Of a stretch of DNA of 40,969 nucleotides, positions 15,028 through 24,842 are shown in pieces (positions within the stretch are counted from its first letter, which is position 1; the number at the start of each line of letters is the position of its first letter). Origin of the DNA: Eubacteriaceae bacterium (GTDB lineage: Bacteria > Bacillota > Clostridia > Eubacteriales > Anaerofustaceae); contig WRIE01000025.1 of assembly GCA_009782875.1 (NCBI GenBank), forward strand, positions 1 through 40,969. The letters run 5' to 3'. Position numbers and translations under genes: made by a program. A model generated the notes under the pieces. That model worked only from the letters and a program-made list of their open reading frames with translations. It was not told where the DNA came from and did no database searches.

Positions 15028-16316
15028 TGGACAAAAAATAAAGGTGTTTAAGGTGGATCTCCTATAATCAAAGCAAGGAGATCTGCATGAGAAAAAAGTA
15101 TTCACCAGAGTTCAAAGCAAAGGTCATGCTCGAGATTTTGAGAGGCGAGCAGACACTAAACGAGGCATCCTCATCAAATGGCGTCCACCCGAACATGGCA
15201 GCCAAATGGAAGAAAGAGTTTGTGGCAAACAGCCCGCAGGTGTTCTCGGGCGACACAAGTTTGGCTGCAGAAGCGAAAAAACTCAGAGAAGAGCTAGACG
15301 AGGCATGCCGGCAGCTTGGCGAAATGGCGGCCAAGTATGAATGGATCAAAAAATATGGAGCCTAGCCTGGGCATAGGGGAGCGCAAGCTGCTGCTGGATT
15401 GGGGCGGCGGGATGCCAATAAGCGCACAGGCGGAGATCCTCGGCACCAGCCGCTCTGCGGAATGCTATAAGCCCAAGCAGCCATCGGCCGCATTTACACC
15501 CAGCATCCAGAGTTCGGGAGCAGGAGGATGCCCAAGCGGCTCCAAGCGCGCTGCAACCTGGATGCGGGGTGGGACGCGGCCAGGGCCCACATGCGTGAAA
15601 TGGGGATTGAAGCCATATACCCCAGAAGGAAGCCGGACTTGAGCCAGCCAGGCAGCAAGGTGTTCCCATGCCTGCTGGGCAGCTTGGAGACAACACGCCC
15701 GAACCAGGCATGGGCAATTGGCATGACATACATACCCATAAGGACAAGCTTTTTGTATATGGCAGCCATAATTGGCCTGTATAGCCGCTATGTGCTGTCT
15801 TGGAAGCTCGGCGGCGCCCTGGGCATCGGCTTTGCCCTTGACGCTTGCAGCGGCGCCAGGAAGCTTGGGGCGCCCACAATAATGAACTCGGACCAAGGCA
15901 GCCAATTCACGAGCCCGGAATACTTCGAGCCATTCCTAGAGGCAGGCAGCCGGATCAGCATGGGCCACAGGGGGCGCGCCAATGGCAACATATTCATCGA
16001 GAGGCTGTGGAGGAGAGTCAAGTACGAAAATGTCTACTTGCAGGACTACCAGCCGCCGAGGGAGGCAATCCGTGGCTTGAGGGGGCACATGCTCTATTAA
16101 CAATGGGGAGCGCATGCACCAGAGCCTGAGCTACAATACCCCTGCATCGGTGTGCTATGGCTGAAAAAGCCGCGGCGGGCGTAGCCGCCGCCTCCCAAGG
16201 GCAGAGTGCCAGGGGAAGGCTCCGCCTTCCCCTGCAAGTTCAAGACACCCTCCCTAGGCCAAGGGCTTTGCCCTCTTCTAGATCCACCTTAAAAAAGAAG
16301 AAAAAGTGTCTTGACA
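15028..16316 (+). mobile_element. IS3-family element, inactive
   Basis: OrfA (15087-15365, 92 residues, MRKKYSPEFKAKVMLEIL) is an intact helix-turn-helix subunit with AAGGAGA before its ATG. OrfB is read in two frames: LGIGERKLLLDWGGGMP from about 15366, then, after a shift near 15478, AIGRIYTQHPEFGSRRM through GSQFTS to IERLWRRVKYENVYLQDY. After a further shift near 16090 it reads NNGERMHQSLSYNTPA and stops at 16162-16164. In the DDE triad the first aspartate is a glycine (AIGMTYIPI instead of D-M-T-Y-I), while the second D (NSDQG) and the E (IERLW) remain. The ends share TTAAGGTGGATCT in inverted orientation (near 15048-15060 and 16278-16292). It is dead by two routes: frameshifts and a lost catalytic residue. 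Confidence 0.85.
16172..16274. repeat. three hairpins in the 3' part of the IS3 element
   Basis: Stems lie at 16172-16191 (7 bp), 16211-16233 (10 bp, 3-base loop) and 16262-16274 (5 bp, 3-base loop). They resemble the hairpins near the IS200-type genes in architecture. Confidence 0.55.
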
Positions 16317-16989
16317 ACCCCGGCTACTTTAGAGGAACAGGGTAAGCATTCAAAATATATATGTCTTTGGAAAACTAGGAATGGTTGGTTCGCCATAACA
16401 AGAAGGGACCATTGGACAGTTAAAATATCACACAAGTTTGTGCTACATCTGCTGCCATATTATTACCCATAACAGAATACAGACAAATGAAAAATGGGCT
16501 GCAGCGCAAGGATGTGAAAGGGGTGCTGCGAAAAAGTGAGTAAGCTGAAAAAGGTTGGGATAGTTGCTGGGCTTTTAGCGCAGGCCATGTTTATCTATGT
16601 CTATGCGAGAGAATTCCACATAAGCTAGCGGTGTCGATTTTAAAGTTCTCGAATGGCAAATCAACGTTAATACTATTCGACGGGCATCCAGGATCAAAAA
16701 GAAAAGCGGCAGGAGTTTTATGCTCGTTAGTTATGTAGACATATATGTTAGGAATGAAAGATGACATGGGATTGCCTCTAGTGCCAAGAGGAAGTACATC
16801 GAAGCAAATCAGAGCAATATATCCCCTTTTAGAGGCAGCCAAGGATCGAATTGCGAAAGAAGCGTTGCTGGCAATATGCCCATTTGAGCTAATTTAACCA
16901 TCCGCTTGTTGCGGCAGCCTTGACTTTGAATCCCCACATAAATCCTACTTTTTTTTAGAAGAATAAGAATAGAACTTGTGTGGTATCTA
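16317..16989 (+). other. region without intact gene; weak coding remnants
   Basis: On the plus strand a GTG near 16537 opens VSKLKKVGIVAGLLAQAMFIYVY, which looks like an export signal or anchor, but it stops after about 30 codons. Another frame stays open with one internal TAG from about 16620 to the TAA at 16895-16897 and ends IRAIYPLLEAAKDRIAKEAL. These could be pieces of one decayed exported protein. I cannot assign a family. Confidence 0.25.
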
Positions 16990-17800
16990 CTTAGTTAGGT
17001 TTACCGACACGCTTCATCTGCCCTTTATGCCAACAGGCATCCACTCCTTGGCGCCAAACAAGGAATAGGCTGGCATGCCCGTATTGCCGCCACAAGAATA
17101 CAATTGCCGCAGGCGCTATCTTTGAAAAAACCCGAACACCCCTGGCAACTTGGCTAGATGCAGCCTGGCATGCCACTACTGCAAAAAACGGCATGTCTGC
17201 GAAGGCGCTTGAGCTAACACTCGGAACAAGCTGCCATGTGGCATGGATGATGCTGCAACGCTCCAGGGTTGCGATGGTCAACTCTGAAATGGCTAAGCTG
17301 GCGGGGGGACAGTTGCAGTTGATGAAACGCGCGCTGGCGGCGAGGAGCGTGGCGGAAAACGTGGCAGGGGGGGGCGGCAAGGACATAGCAGTTATCGCTG
17401 TGCTGTAGAGTGCTGTAGAGATTATTGAAGGCAAAAGTTTCGGGCGGACACGGACGCCGCGCCCCGATGCTTCTGGGCTTCGTCGACACCTTTCATCTAA
17501 GAGAACATATCCACAGGCGCCACAGTGGCAACAGATGGCTGGGGCGGGTATAGCAAAGCCAACAACTATGGCTAAACCAGGGAAACCAAGGATGCTTCAG
17601 ATCCAGGCGGCTTCGCGCATGTGCTTATGCCAGGCGCGCATCGAATAGCCAACCTTTTAAACGATGGATTCTTGGCGCCTATCAAGGCTCTGTCAGTGGC
17701 ATTCACCTGCTAGCATATCTCGAAGAGTTCACTTTTTGGTTTAGCTGGAGAAACTCGAAAAGCAGTGGATTAGTTTTCAAACGACTTATAGAATATTCAC
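16990..17800 (+). mobile_element. IS1595-family (ISXO2-like) transposase relic
   Basis: Recognisable pieces are scattered over three frames. A cysteine-rich N-terminus leads to AGAIFEKTRTPLATWLDAAWH and MSAKALELTLGTSCHVAWMML. Then come a VAVDET segment holding a catalytic aspartate, VATDGWGGYSKANNYG near 17527-17571, HVLMPGAHRIANLL near 17620-17660, and a C-terminal piece EEFTFWFSWRNSKSSGLVFKRLIE ending near 17790. Many frameshifts and stops separate them. This is the ISXO2-type order of motifs, so the element is an old, dead copy. Confidence 0.7.
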
Positions 17801-18223
17801 TTTTATCTGAACCCATAACACAAAAAGACATTGTGGGCGGTTATTGTAACAATGATGAGGATGAATAGTATTGGGGGCACTAAGTAGATACATCCCTAGA
17901 ATTTTTATCTAAATCACTAGTTTGTATAATCCCAGTGTTTGTCTGCCCATTCAATGCATAACTGGCATAATTGCTGCTGATTTAACACTAGAAAGATGAA
18001 TGGATTTTTTGACAATAAAATTGAATGTTGCTCGCTTGCGAAAAAATCTAAAAGCTACGCCAAGTTTTTATGCAAATACTATGGTGAAGCTTGGATATCA
18101 AGTGAATTTTATAAAATGCAATTTGTACAATTGTCAAAAAAACTAATTTAAACTCTGCATTATGCAGTTAGTGTGGACAACCTATTTAAAACAAAAAAAA
18201 AATCTTTTTTATTGTTAAGAGCA
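17801..18223. other. AT-rich spacer before the alcohol dehydrogenase promoter
   Basis: No coding pattern is seen. The stretch is markedly AT-rich compared with the IS relic before it. Confidence 0.4.
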
Positions 18224-18252
18224 TTGATATCAAACATGATTAGGTGTAAAAT
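18224..18252 (+). promoter_or_regulatory. sigma-A-type promoter of the alcohol dehydrogenase gene
   Basis: TTGATA at 18224-18229 and TAAAAT at 18247-18252 are 17 bases apart, placing the transcript start about 67 bases before the ATG. A small hairpin (CGAAG with CTTCG) follows in the leader. Confidence 0.55.
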
Positions 18253-18325
18253 TGATCGAAGTGAAATCCTTCGCTTCTACGATTCAACATATTTTTCAAA
18301 TTTATTTTCACAATGGAGGATTCAA

Positions 18326-19372
18326 ATGGATCAGACAACCATGAAAGCAGTAGTTTACCACGGACCTGGCGACATCAGCCTTGATGATGTTCCAGTACCA
18401 CAAATCATCGAGCCTGATGATATTATTGTAAGAGTTACAACATCAACAATTTGCGGAACCGATATTCATATTCAACACGGTGGACTCCCAGCGGTACAGC
18501 CGGGAACAATCATTGGACATGAGTTTTGTGGCGAAGTAGTTGAGATCGGCCCAGCGGTCACAAACGTAAAAGTTGGCGACCAATGCGCAATCTCATGCGT
18601 AACAAGCTGCGGACAATGCTTCTACTGCAGGAGAGGCGAGTATTCACAGTGCGAAACTGGAAGCTGGATTTTTGGATATCTAATTGACGGATGCCAAGCT
18701 GAATTTGTGCGTGTGCCACATGCAAATATGGGCGTATATGTAATCCCAGAAGACCTCGAAGATGAAGATGTCCTCTTTGTAGGCGACATTCTTTCAACAG
18801 GTTTCTACGGCGCTCAAAATGCCGAAATCAAACCAGGCGATACAGTTGCTGTCTTTGGCGCAGGTCCAGTCGGAATGTGTGCAATGGCAACAGCAAAGCT
18901 TTGGGGTCCAGCATGTATTATTGCTGTTGACACCAACCAAGACAGGCTTGATGTTTGTCTTAGAGAAGGTATTGCTGACGTAGCATTCAATCCTGCCACA
19001 CAAAACGTTGTTGAAGAAATCAAAAAAATAACAGATGCCAGAGGAGCTGACTGCACAATCGAAGCTGTTGGCGTGACTCCGACATATGAAATGGCTATCA
19101 ACAGTGTTCGTAACGCTGGCACAGTCTCAATCATCGGCGTTTTTGAAAAGCCACAAGAGCTCAAAATGGACGAGTTATGGATCCGCAACATTAAAATCCA
19201 CATGGGTCTTGTGAAAACAGACCAGATTCCAGCCCTCATTAAACTAATCCAAACTGGAAAACTTAACATGCGTTTCCTCCAAACACACAGTGCGCCACTC
19301 GCAGATATCCTTGAAGGATACGATGTGTTTGGCAATAAGAAAGACAACTGCTTGAAATGGATCGTTAAATAA
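18326..19372 (+). CDS. zinc-dependent medium-chain alcohol dehydrogenase
   Basis: This 348-residue MDR-family enzyme oxidises an alcohol or polyol with NAD(P). The start at 18326 is set by GGAGG seven bases upstream; the open frame runs further up but through the promoter. Catalytic zinc ligands are in TICGTD and GHEFCGE. The structural zinc is held by the four cysteines of SCGQCFYCRRGEYSQC. The Rossmann motif is VAVFGAGPVGMCAMA, followed by the acidic residue of IAVDTNQDR, which favours NAD. Codon choice is more uniform than in neighbours, consistent with high expression. A strong terminator follows. The substrate cannot be fixed; the sorbitol, threonine and secondary-alcohol groups are all near. 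Confidence 0.88.
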   Translation: MDQTTMKAVVYHGPGDISLDDVPVPQIIEPDDIIVRVTTSTICGTDIHIQHGGLPAVQPGTIIGHEFCGEVVEIGPAVTNVKVGDQCAISCVTSCGQCFYCRRGEYSQCETGSWIFGYLIDGCQAEFVRVPHANMGVYVIPEDLEDEDVLFVGDILSTGFYGAQNAEIKPGDTVAVFGAGPVGMCAMATAKLWGPACIIAVDTNQDRLDVCLREGIADVAFNPATQNVVEEIKKITDARGADCTIEAVGVTPTYEMAINSVRNAGTVSIIGVFEKPQELKMDELWIRNIKIHMGLVKTDQIPALIKLIQTGKLNMRFLQTHSAPLADILEGYDVFGNKKDNCLKWIVK

Positions 19373-19390
19373 CAAGCATAATCCAAATAT

Positions 19391-19446
19391 AAAACACCAT
19401 TGTGCGCCAATGCCAATCAAGAAAGGCGCCCAATGGTGTTTTTGTA
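19391..19446 (+). terminator. strong terminator after the alcohol dehydrogenase
   Basis: Arms 19391-19408 and 19425-19442 pair over 18 positions with one mismatch and are followed by TTGTATTT. It lies 18 bases after the stop codon. Confidence 0.8.
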
Positions 19447-19590
19447 TTTGGGAAATCAATCGTGCAATGATGGGTTTCAGAAGGAATCCTGGTTTGTATT
19501 GCAGGTTTGTGTGTGGCAAAGCAGAAAAAAAATGTTGCCTGAATTGCATATGTTATTGTTGCATCGAAAAGCCGGTTTTGTCCCAAACAA

Positions 19591-20181
19591 TCATGATCGG
19601 ATATAGCCTTTTTCACAGCTTTCCAAGATCACTTTCTCAACAAAACCCCACAAGGCGGGCAGGGCTTGCTTTACAGGCTCGATGCGCTTGTAGACTTGCT
19701 CGACAGTGACATTGCCTAGAACCCAGGTGTGCCCATCTGTCAAGTAGTTATTGATAAATGGCTGCAACCTGTCAATGGCTGCGGCATATATCGAGTCAGG
19801 AGTCTGCATGGCATCGAACTCTTCCCAGAGCGAGCGAAGCAGCAGGCCTTGCTCTTCCGGAAGCAAAGAGAAGAGTTTGCTGGCAGCTTGTTGCTCCCTG
19901 TCGTCTTTGAGCTCGTTTGCCGCAGCGTCGAATGCAAATGTGTCTCCTGCATATATTTCAACTAAATCATGGACAAGGGCCATTTTTATCACCCTGTCGA
20001 TATCGATCCCGTCGATTCCCGCATACTCAAATAGAATCCAAGCCATAAGGGCAAAATGCCATGAGTGCTCAGCGTCTGTTTCCCGTCGTGATTTGTCTGC
20101 AAGAAGGGTTTGGCGCTGAATATTCTTCATTTTATCGATTTCAATTAGAAATTTAAGCTGTTGTTCAAGGTTGTGGTTCAA
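19591..20181 (-). CDS. HD-domain hydrolase, YfbR-like nucleotidase family
   Basis: This is a metal-dependent phosphohydrolase of the HD_3 type. The motif residues are visible: the first H in RRETDAEHSWHFAL, the HD pair in KMALVHDLVEIYAGD, and a later D in AAAIDRLQPFINNY. I place the start at the TTG at 20181 (MNHNLEQQL), because GGAGG lies five bases before it. The upstream in-frame TTG at 20193 would put that ribosome site inside the gene. The length is then 196 residues, near the ~200 of 5'-nucleotidase YfbR. It is convergent with the alcohol dehydrogenase and separated from it by that gene's terminator. The nucleotide specificity is not readable. Confidence 0.85.
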   Translation of the reverse strand: MNHNLEQQLKFLIEIDKMKNIQRQTLLADKSRRETDAEHSWHFALMAWILFEYAGIDGIDIDRVIKMALVHDLVEIYAGDTFAFDAAANELKDDREQQAASKLFSLLPEEQGLLLRSLWEEFDAMQTPDSIYAAAIDRLQPFINNYLTDGHTWVLGNVTVEQVYKRIEPVKQALPALWGFVEKVILESCEKGYIRS

Positions 20182-20193
20182 ATTTGCCTCCAA

Positions 20194-20416
20194 AGATTTA
20201 TAAACAGTATTGATATAGCGTAAAAACAGAACAAAGGATATTCAGGGGATGTCTTTATTCTTCGTAATGTGAAAGGAAGGGGGCAGTGGTGGTTTGATGT
20301 CCGTCATTCCCTGGTTTGTATAGCCAAAGCAACATAGTCAGTAAAGGGTTAGCCTGGCAAGCTGGCCTTCCGAGCACCCGCTTCAATTCGCTCTATGCGG
20401 CGGGCGCTTAATTTCG
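20194..20416. other. intergenic stretch without recognised gene
   Basis: The stretch holds the upstream region of the HD-domain gene and possibly the end of the following IS relic. No gene pattern is seen. Confidence 0.35.
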
Positions 20417-21615
20417 TTGACATTATATTCCTGGTCATCAATGCGACCTCTTCTCTGTTATCTCCATGATACTACAATAAAAAGTGTTATCCACTACAGC
20501 GATGAAGATATTCTTTGTAACTGTAAATGCAAAAAGGACATCTCCAATTGCACACTACGCAATTTTACTATAGAACTCTGTACTATAGAACTCTGTGAAT
20601 TCATCTTTTGGGAGGCAATATGCCAGTTCATAGAGCAAATCCCCCCTGTTTTCAAATTCATTTTTGATAAACGCAGCCCTCCCCTCCAAAAAAGAGCCGC
20701 CCTCCGAGACACAAAAGTTGTGCGGGAGGGCTGCAACCAGCCAGCGTCTCCTAATCCCGCATGTATAGTCCGGAGCATGATTTTTTTCGATCCAAATGTG
20801 TTCTTGCACTCCTTGAAGAACACCTCAATGTCCCAGCGTTGGATAAAAAATGTCAATTATCTCTTGTTCACCCAATGAGGTAACAGAGCAGAGGAAAGCC
20901 CGCATCGCTTTTATGTTGCCAAACTCCCCCTCAGGCCAGCTTATAAGCGCCGCCGGGTTTGCAATGCCTGCCAAGCGCGTCTCAAGCTTGTAGATGTAGT
21001 ATTTTTTCGAGTTTGCTGTTAACTAAGCAACACTCTTTTTTCTCTGCCAGCCTCGAAAATTCCTTGATTTTGATCCTGTAGCCCGCAGGGCAGATTGCTC
21101 TTTTGCCCCCAATGCGCACACCACCCCATAGCCCTTCGCCCAAAGTGCGGGATTGCATACCTGTTTGGCTGCCACGAGTCGAAAACCGCGCAACAGGCAG
21201 TTTCGGCCTCTGGCAGGCATGAAGCCAACTCCTGGGCGAGCTCTATTTTGGACTTGGTTTTGCCGTATATCCTGAAACAGTGGCACAAAACTCGCTGCCC
21301 ATGGCACTGACAAGCATCCCCCACCGGCTTGCCGGCTCCTTTTGCCTTGGCAAAAGCCGTTTTCGCCGCGACAGCGCCTGCACAACCGCCCAGCGTGCTG
21401 CCGCCCCAGCTGCCGCCACGAATAAAACAGCCATAATGCCTCCCGGCTCGATCCTGTGCGGCACCCAATGCCTGCAAGCTTTCCGCAATATGCCGGCAAA
21501 ACCATCGCTGTTATTATGCTGGCTACAAGCATCGCCTTCTTTAGCCCGAGGTCTTCATTGGCGGCCATTCCCTCAAGGAACTTTGCTACCTGCTCGGTTA
21601 GTGGTATTTTCTTCG
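20417..21615 (-). mobile_element. IS4-superfamily DDE transposase relic
   Basis: On the minus strand, pieces appear in several frames. Near 21568-21450 there is MAANEDLGLKKAMLVASIIT, and near 21210-21190 the catalytic FDSW. A piece resembling IYPAGYRIKIKEF follows near 21085. After that come NIKAMRAFLCSVTSLGEQEIIDI (near 20925-20850) and IQRWDIEVFFKECKNTFG (near 20840-20785). The Y/W-x-x-R-W-x-I-E-x-F-F-K block with the third catalytic residue is diagnostic for IS4-type transposases. Multiple frameshifts make it inactive. I cannot identify the exact subgroup. Confidence 0.7.
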
Positions 21616-22049
21616 TGAGGCCCGCCTGCCAAGTATTTGTTAATGCAAACTCATAATACCATTAATGCGGTGTGTTGCCTCTTTTTTCATAATATTACAT
21701 CAAATTACAACGTTGTTCTTGATATTTCGACAACTGCTGATTTGTGCGTTGAGGAGTTTTTTTGCTGGTTTTGCAATTACAGTTTATAACCTATATCCTC
21801 TATCCCCCCAGAGACTATTAACTCCTCCTGGCAATGGATGGTAGCCCTCTGAGGAGCATTGCCACTATGTTGCTATCCAATGCCATTGTCTGCTACACTT
21901 GTTCGCTGTAGTGCTGCGCATTAATCAGGTTGGCTAAACATCACAAGGAAATAATATCCATTGCTATATACTCAACAAGTGTTGTGTATAATAGTACTTA
22001 TTCACTTGCATGAAAGAAGCAAGCAAAACAACAATCGGCGGAGACATAA
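21616..22049. other. intergenic stretch before the DUF1963-like gene
   Basis: No gene is seen. CGGAGA at about 22037-22042 is the ribosome site of the following gene. Confidence 0.35.
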
Positions 22050-22988
22050 ATGGATTTTCTAAAAAGACTCTTTGGCAAGAAAATGGGCGGGCAAACACAG
22101 GAAAGCCAGGCTATTGAAATCGAGGAAGATGAAGATAGTTTTGACTGCCAATCAGTTATCAAGAAGCTGGTTCGCAATTCGATACAAATGAGCATAGACT
22201 CTTCAGAAAGCGGGCATATCGGAAAAGGCGCATCAAAGTACGGGGGCAAACCTGATGTGCCAGAGAACTTTGAATGGCCATACTACAAATTTGTTGACGG
22301 AAAAGGGACAGAGAAGGAAGTACCATTGAGTTTTTTGCTCCAAGTAGATTGCGGGCAAATTGCGCAGTTTGACACAGACAAATTATTGCCGGAAAGCGGC
22401 ATTTTATGTTTTTTCTATGATCTGCAGAGCATGACATGGGGTTACGATCCAATAGACAAAGGCAGCGCAAGAGTATACTATTTTGATTTATCCCAAGCAG
22501 TAAAAGGTTTCGAGTTCCCAAATGATTTAGATCCGGAATACCGGCTTCCGGAAATGCCAATTGGCTTCTGCGCGAAACCAGATTTGCCGTACTTTGAGGA
22601 GTTCCATATGTCCCAAGTTTTTGAGTATGAATTCGATTCGGAAGAGTACGATGAAGCGCGGGAGGCTTTCGGCTGCGAATTCGGCAGCAAGGACAGGCAT
22701 AAACTCCTTGGCTATGCTGACCCAATCCAAGGACCAATGTTGTTGGAGTGCGAGCTATCGACCAACGGTATCTACACAGGCTCCCCTGCCAACCTGAGCG
22801 AGGAGCAAGAAGAGCTGTTCCAAGGCAAATGCAAGGAATGGAAGTTGCTGATGCAATTGGATACAGTAACAAAAGGCGATTTTGAATTGATGTTTGGAGA
22901 TGTGGGCCATATCTATTTCTACATCCGCGAAAACGATTTGGCTAGCCGGAACTTCGAGAATTGTTGGCTGGTTTTACAGTGCAGTTGA
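22050..22988 (+). CDS. DUF1963/YwqG-like protein
   Basis: This 312-residue soluble protein resembles the YwqG (DUF1963) group, whose biochemical role is not established. The typical order is visible: SKYGGKPDVPENFEWPYYK near residue 65, then PLSFLLQVDCGQIAQFD, GILCFFYDLQSMTWGYDP, YADPIQGPMLLECEL, and a C-terminal WKLLMQLDT...FGDVGHIYFYIRENDLASRNF block. An acidic, probably flexible N-terminal segment (residues 14-32) precedes the domain. CGGAGA lies before the ATG. A perfect 8-bp hairpin follows the stop. The gene appears to stand alone. Confidence 0.85.
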   Translation: MDFLKRLFGKKMGGQTQESQAIEIEEDEDSFDCQSVIKKLVRNSIQMSIDSSESGHIGKGASKYGGKPDVPENFEWPYYKFVDGKGTEKEVPLSFLLQVDCGQIAQFDTDKLLPESGILCFFYDLQSMTWGYDPIDKGSARVYYFDLSQAVKGFEFPNDLDPEYRLPEMPIGFCAKPDLPYFEEFHMSQVFEYEFDSEEYDEAREAFGCEFGSKDRHKLLGYADPIQGPMLLECELSTNGIYTGSPANLSEEQEELFQGKCKEWKLLMQLDTVTKGDFELMFGDVGHIYFYIRENDLASRNFENCWLVLQCS

Positions 22989-23009
22989 GCAAGAGGCTAA
23001 ACCTCTTGC
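22989..23009 (+). terminator. hairpin overlapping the stop of the DUF1963-like gene region
   Basis: Arms 22989-22996 and 23002-23009 pair perfectly over 8 bp. No clear T tract follows on the plus strand. It may serve the two convergent genes. Confidence 0.45.
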
Positions 23010-23028
23010 CTCTCTGCATGGATACTCT

Positions 23029-23835
23029 TTAATTTAAATGTAAATAGAAGTCAAAGACTAGCCGAGAGGCGGTTCCGATCAATTTGGGCTCGCCTTCTTT
23101 GTCGTGGGTTCCTGTGAAGACGAATCCAAGAAAGAAAGGCTTGTTGCTTGCTACAAAAATGCCAGCGTCATGGCTTAAATAGTCTAAGCCTCCACTTTTG
23201 TGCCAATATCCTAAACCGCTTTCCCAAAGATAGCGGCGGATTTTCATCCGGTCTGATTGTCGCGAGAGGACACTCAAGGCAAATTCGCAATTTGCTCTAT
23301 CAAGTATGCTTTTGTTGTATATGCCGCAAAAAACCTTGTGCATGTCTTGCAGGCTTGTGTGGTTGTTTATGCCTTGGGATATTTTATCAAAATCAAGCAT
23401 TTTGCGCCCAAGGCTGGTTTGCTCTAACCCGATTTTTTCAAAGTAGCTATTCAGTGTGTTAAAACCGGCATAATCGACAAGGATGTTGGTTGCTGTGTTG
23501 TCAGAGTTGGCAACCATCCAAAAGAGCAGCTCAGCAATAGCGGTCTGCCTTGGCCCATTGTCGTAATTGTAGCTGTCATCCAAAATATCGCCAACCTTGG
23601 CTTCAACCATGTCTTTAAGGCTAAAATCGCCTTTTGCTGCCAAGTCGAGGATAGCGCACATGATTGGGACTTTGATAAGGGACGCGCTTGAAACCTGTAG
23701 GCTCTTGTTTTTTTCGAAGAAGACCTCGTTATTGCCTATGGCGACACTGCTCCAAAGCGCCCCAACTTGCTTCGCATCACAGCCCTCCAACAGCTTTCCA
23801 ATATCATTTGCGATTGTGTAGTATGTTGGCACCAT
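23029..23835 (-). CDS. class A beta-lactamase-like serine hydrolase, cytoplasmic
   Basis: This 268-residue penicillin-binding-fold protein has S-x-x-K as SLIK (in SSASLIKVPIM), S-D-N in VANSDNTATN, and the K-T-G equivalent HKSGG. The glutamate needed by true class A beta-lactamases in the omega loop is not evident; that region reads GRKMLDFDKISQGINNHTS. There is no signal peptide. It is therefore better seen as an amidase, esterase or peptidase-like member than a resistance enzyme. AGGTGG lies six bases before the ATG. It follows oppF by 59 bases, so it is probably the last gene of the peptide-salvage operon and may act on imported peptides; that is inference. Confidence 0.8.
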   Translation of the reverse strand: MVPTYYTIANDIGKLLEGCDAKQVGALWSSVAIGNNEVFFEKNKSLQVSSASLIKVPIMCAILDLAAKGDFSLKDMVEAKVGDILDDSYNYDNGPRQTAIAELLFWMVANSDNTATNILVDYAGFNTLNSYFEKIGLEQTSLGRKMLDFDKISQGINNHTSLQDMHKVFCGIYNKSILDRANCEFALSVLSRQSDRMKIRRYLWESGLGYWHKSGGLDYLSHDAGIFVASNKPFFLGFVFTGTHDKEGEPKLIGTASRLVFDFYLHLN

Positions 23836-23894
23836 TGTAAACCACCTAGTCTCTTTTTTATAGCCTAAGTTGGGGCTTCGCCCGGCAAAGGGGC

Positions 23895-24842
23895 CTAAAG
23901 TTGCCCTTTTGCGATTTTTTCATATTTTATAGCTTCCTTGTCGTTTGCAAGCACAAAGTGACCTGTTTCAATTTCACGGAAACTAGGTTGCTGTTTTGAA
24001 TAATCATGCTCCAACGTTTCATCATAAGCCACATGATGTTTGCTGCGTTGTATTGTAGGGTCTGGTTGGGGGATAGCATTTACCAGCGCTGCTGTGTAGG
24101 GATGCAATGGTTTTGAGAACATAGTCTCAGCGCTAGCCAGCTCAACCACCTTCCCTTTGTGCAAAGCTGCAATCCTATCGCAGAAATACCGCATCACAGA
24201 TAAATCATGGCTAATAAACATGTATGTGAGGCCCCGCTCCCTCTGCAGAGAGGACATTAAATTCAAAATCTGTGCCCGTATTGACATGTCGAGGGCGGCG
24301 ATTGGCTCGTCTGCCACGATGAATTCAGGCTCCATGACAAGAGCTCTGGCGATGCCAATCCTTTGGCGCTGCCCTCCTGAAAACTCGTGGGGATACCGGC
24401 TGGCGAAATCCCAGGGCAAATTTACAGAAGCCATCGCAGATTTTGCAGCTTCCAGAGCTTCTTCTTTGCTGACATCCTTTCTACCCAAAAGGCCTTCAGT
24501 GATTATATAATCAACCTTTGCCCGCTCGTTCAAACTGGACATAGGATCCTGGAATATCATTTGGATTTTACGGGTCAGTGCTTTGTCCTCGCTTTTTGGC
24601 AAACGTCCAGTGATTCGTTTGCCATCATAGCGGACTTCGCCTTTCATAGGGTTGTACAGGCGCATGATTGTGCGGCCTAGTGTAGTTTTGCCAGAGCCGG
24701 ATTCTCCGACAATACCGAAAGTCTCGCCTTTATATATTGCAAAGTTGATATCTTGGACTGCAATATATAGTTTTTTTCCTCTTCCAAACCCGACAGAAAG
24801 GTTGTCAATTTCAAGTAGGGTCTCCGGCTGGCGCATAATCAT
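23895..24842 (-). CDS. oppF: oligopeptide ABC transporter ATPase OppF
   Basis: This 315-residue ATPase subunit energises peptide import at the inner face of the membrane. It has Walker A GESGSGKTTLG near residue 42, signature FSGGQRQRIGIARAL near 150, Walker B FIVADEPIAALD and switch histidine ISHDLS. The C-terminal oligopeptide-transporter extension (LHPYTAALVNAIPQPDP) is present. The ATG overlaps the TGA of oppD (ATGA), showing coupling. All catalytic residues are intact, unlike the ATPase-like protein at 12776-14371. Confidence 0.93.
   Translation of the reverse strand: MIMRQPETLLEIDNLSVGFGRGKKLYIAVQDINFAIYKGETFGIVGESGSGKTTLGRTIMRLYNPMKGEVRYDGKRITGRLPKSEDKALTRKIQMIFQDPMSSLNERAKVDYIITEGLLGRKDVSKEEALEAAKSAMASVNLPWDFASRYPHEFSGGQRQRIGIARALVMEPEFIVADEPIAALDMSIRAQILNLMSSLQRERGLTYMFISHDLSVMRYFCDRIAALHKGKVVELASAETMFSKPLHPYTAALVNAIPQPDPTIQRSKHHVAYDETLEHDYSKQQPSFREIETGHFVLANDKEAIKYEKIAKGQL

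Noticed and set aside
23029..23835. Antibiotic-resistance beta-lactamase
   Set aside because: No signal peptide and no evident omega-loop glutamate; better seen as a related hydrolase.
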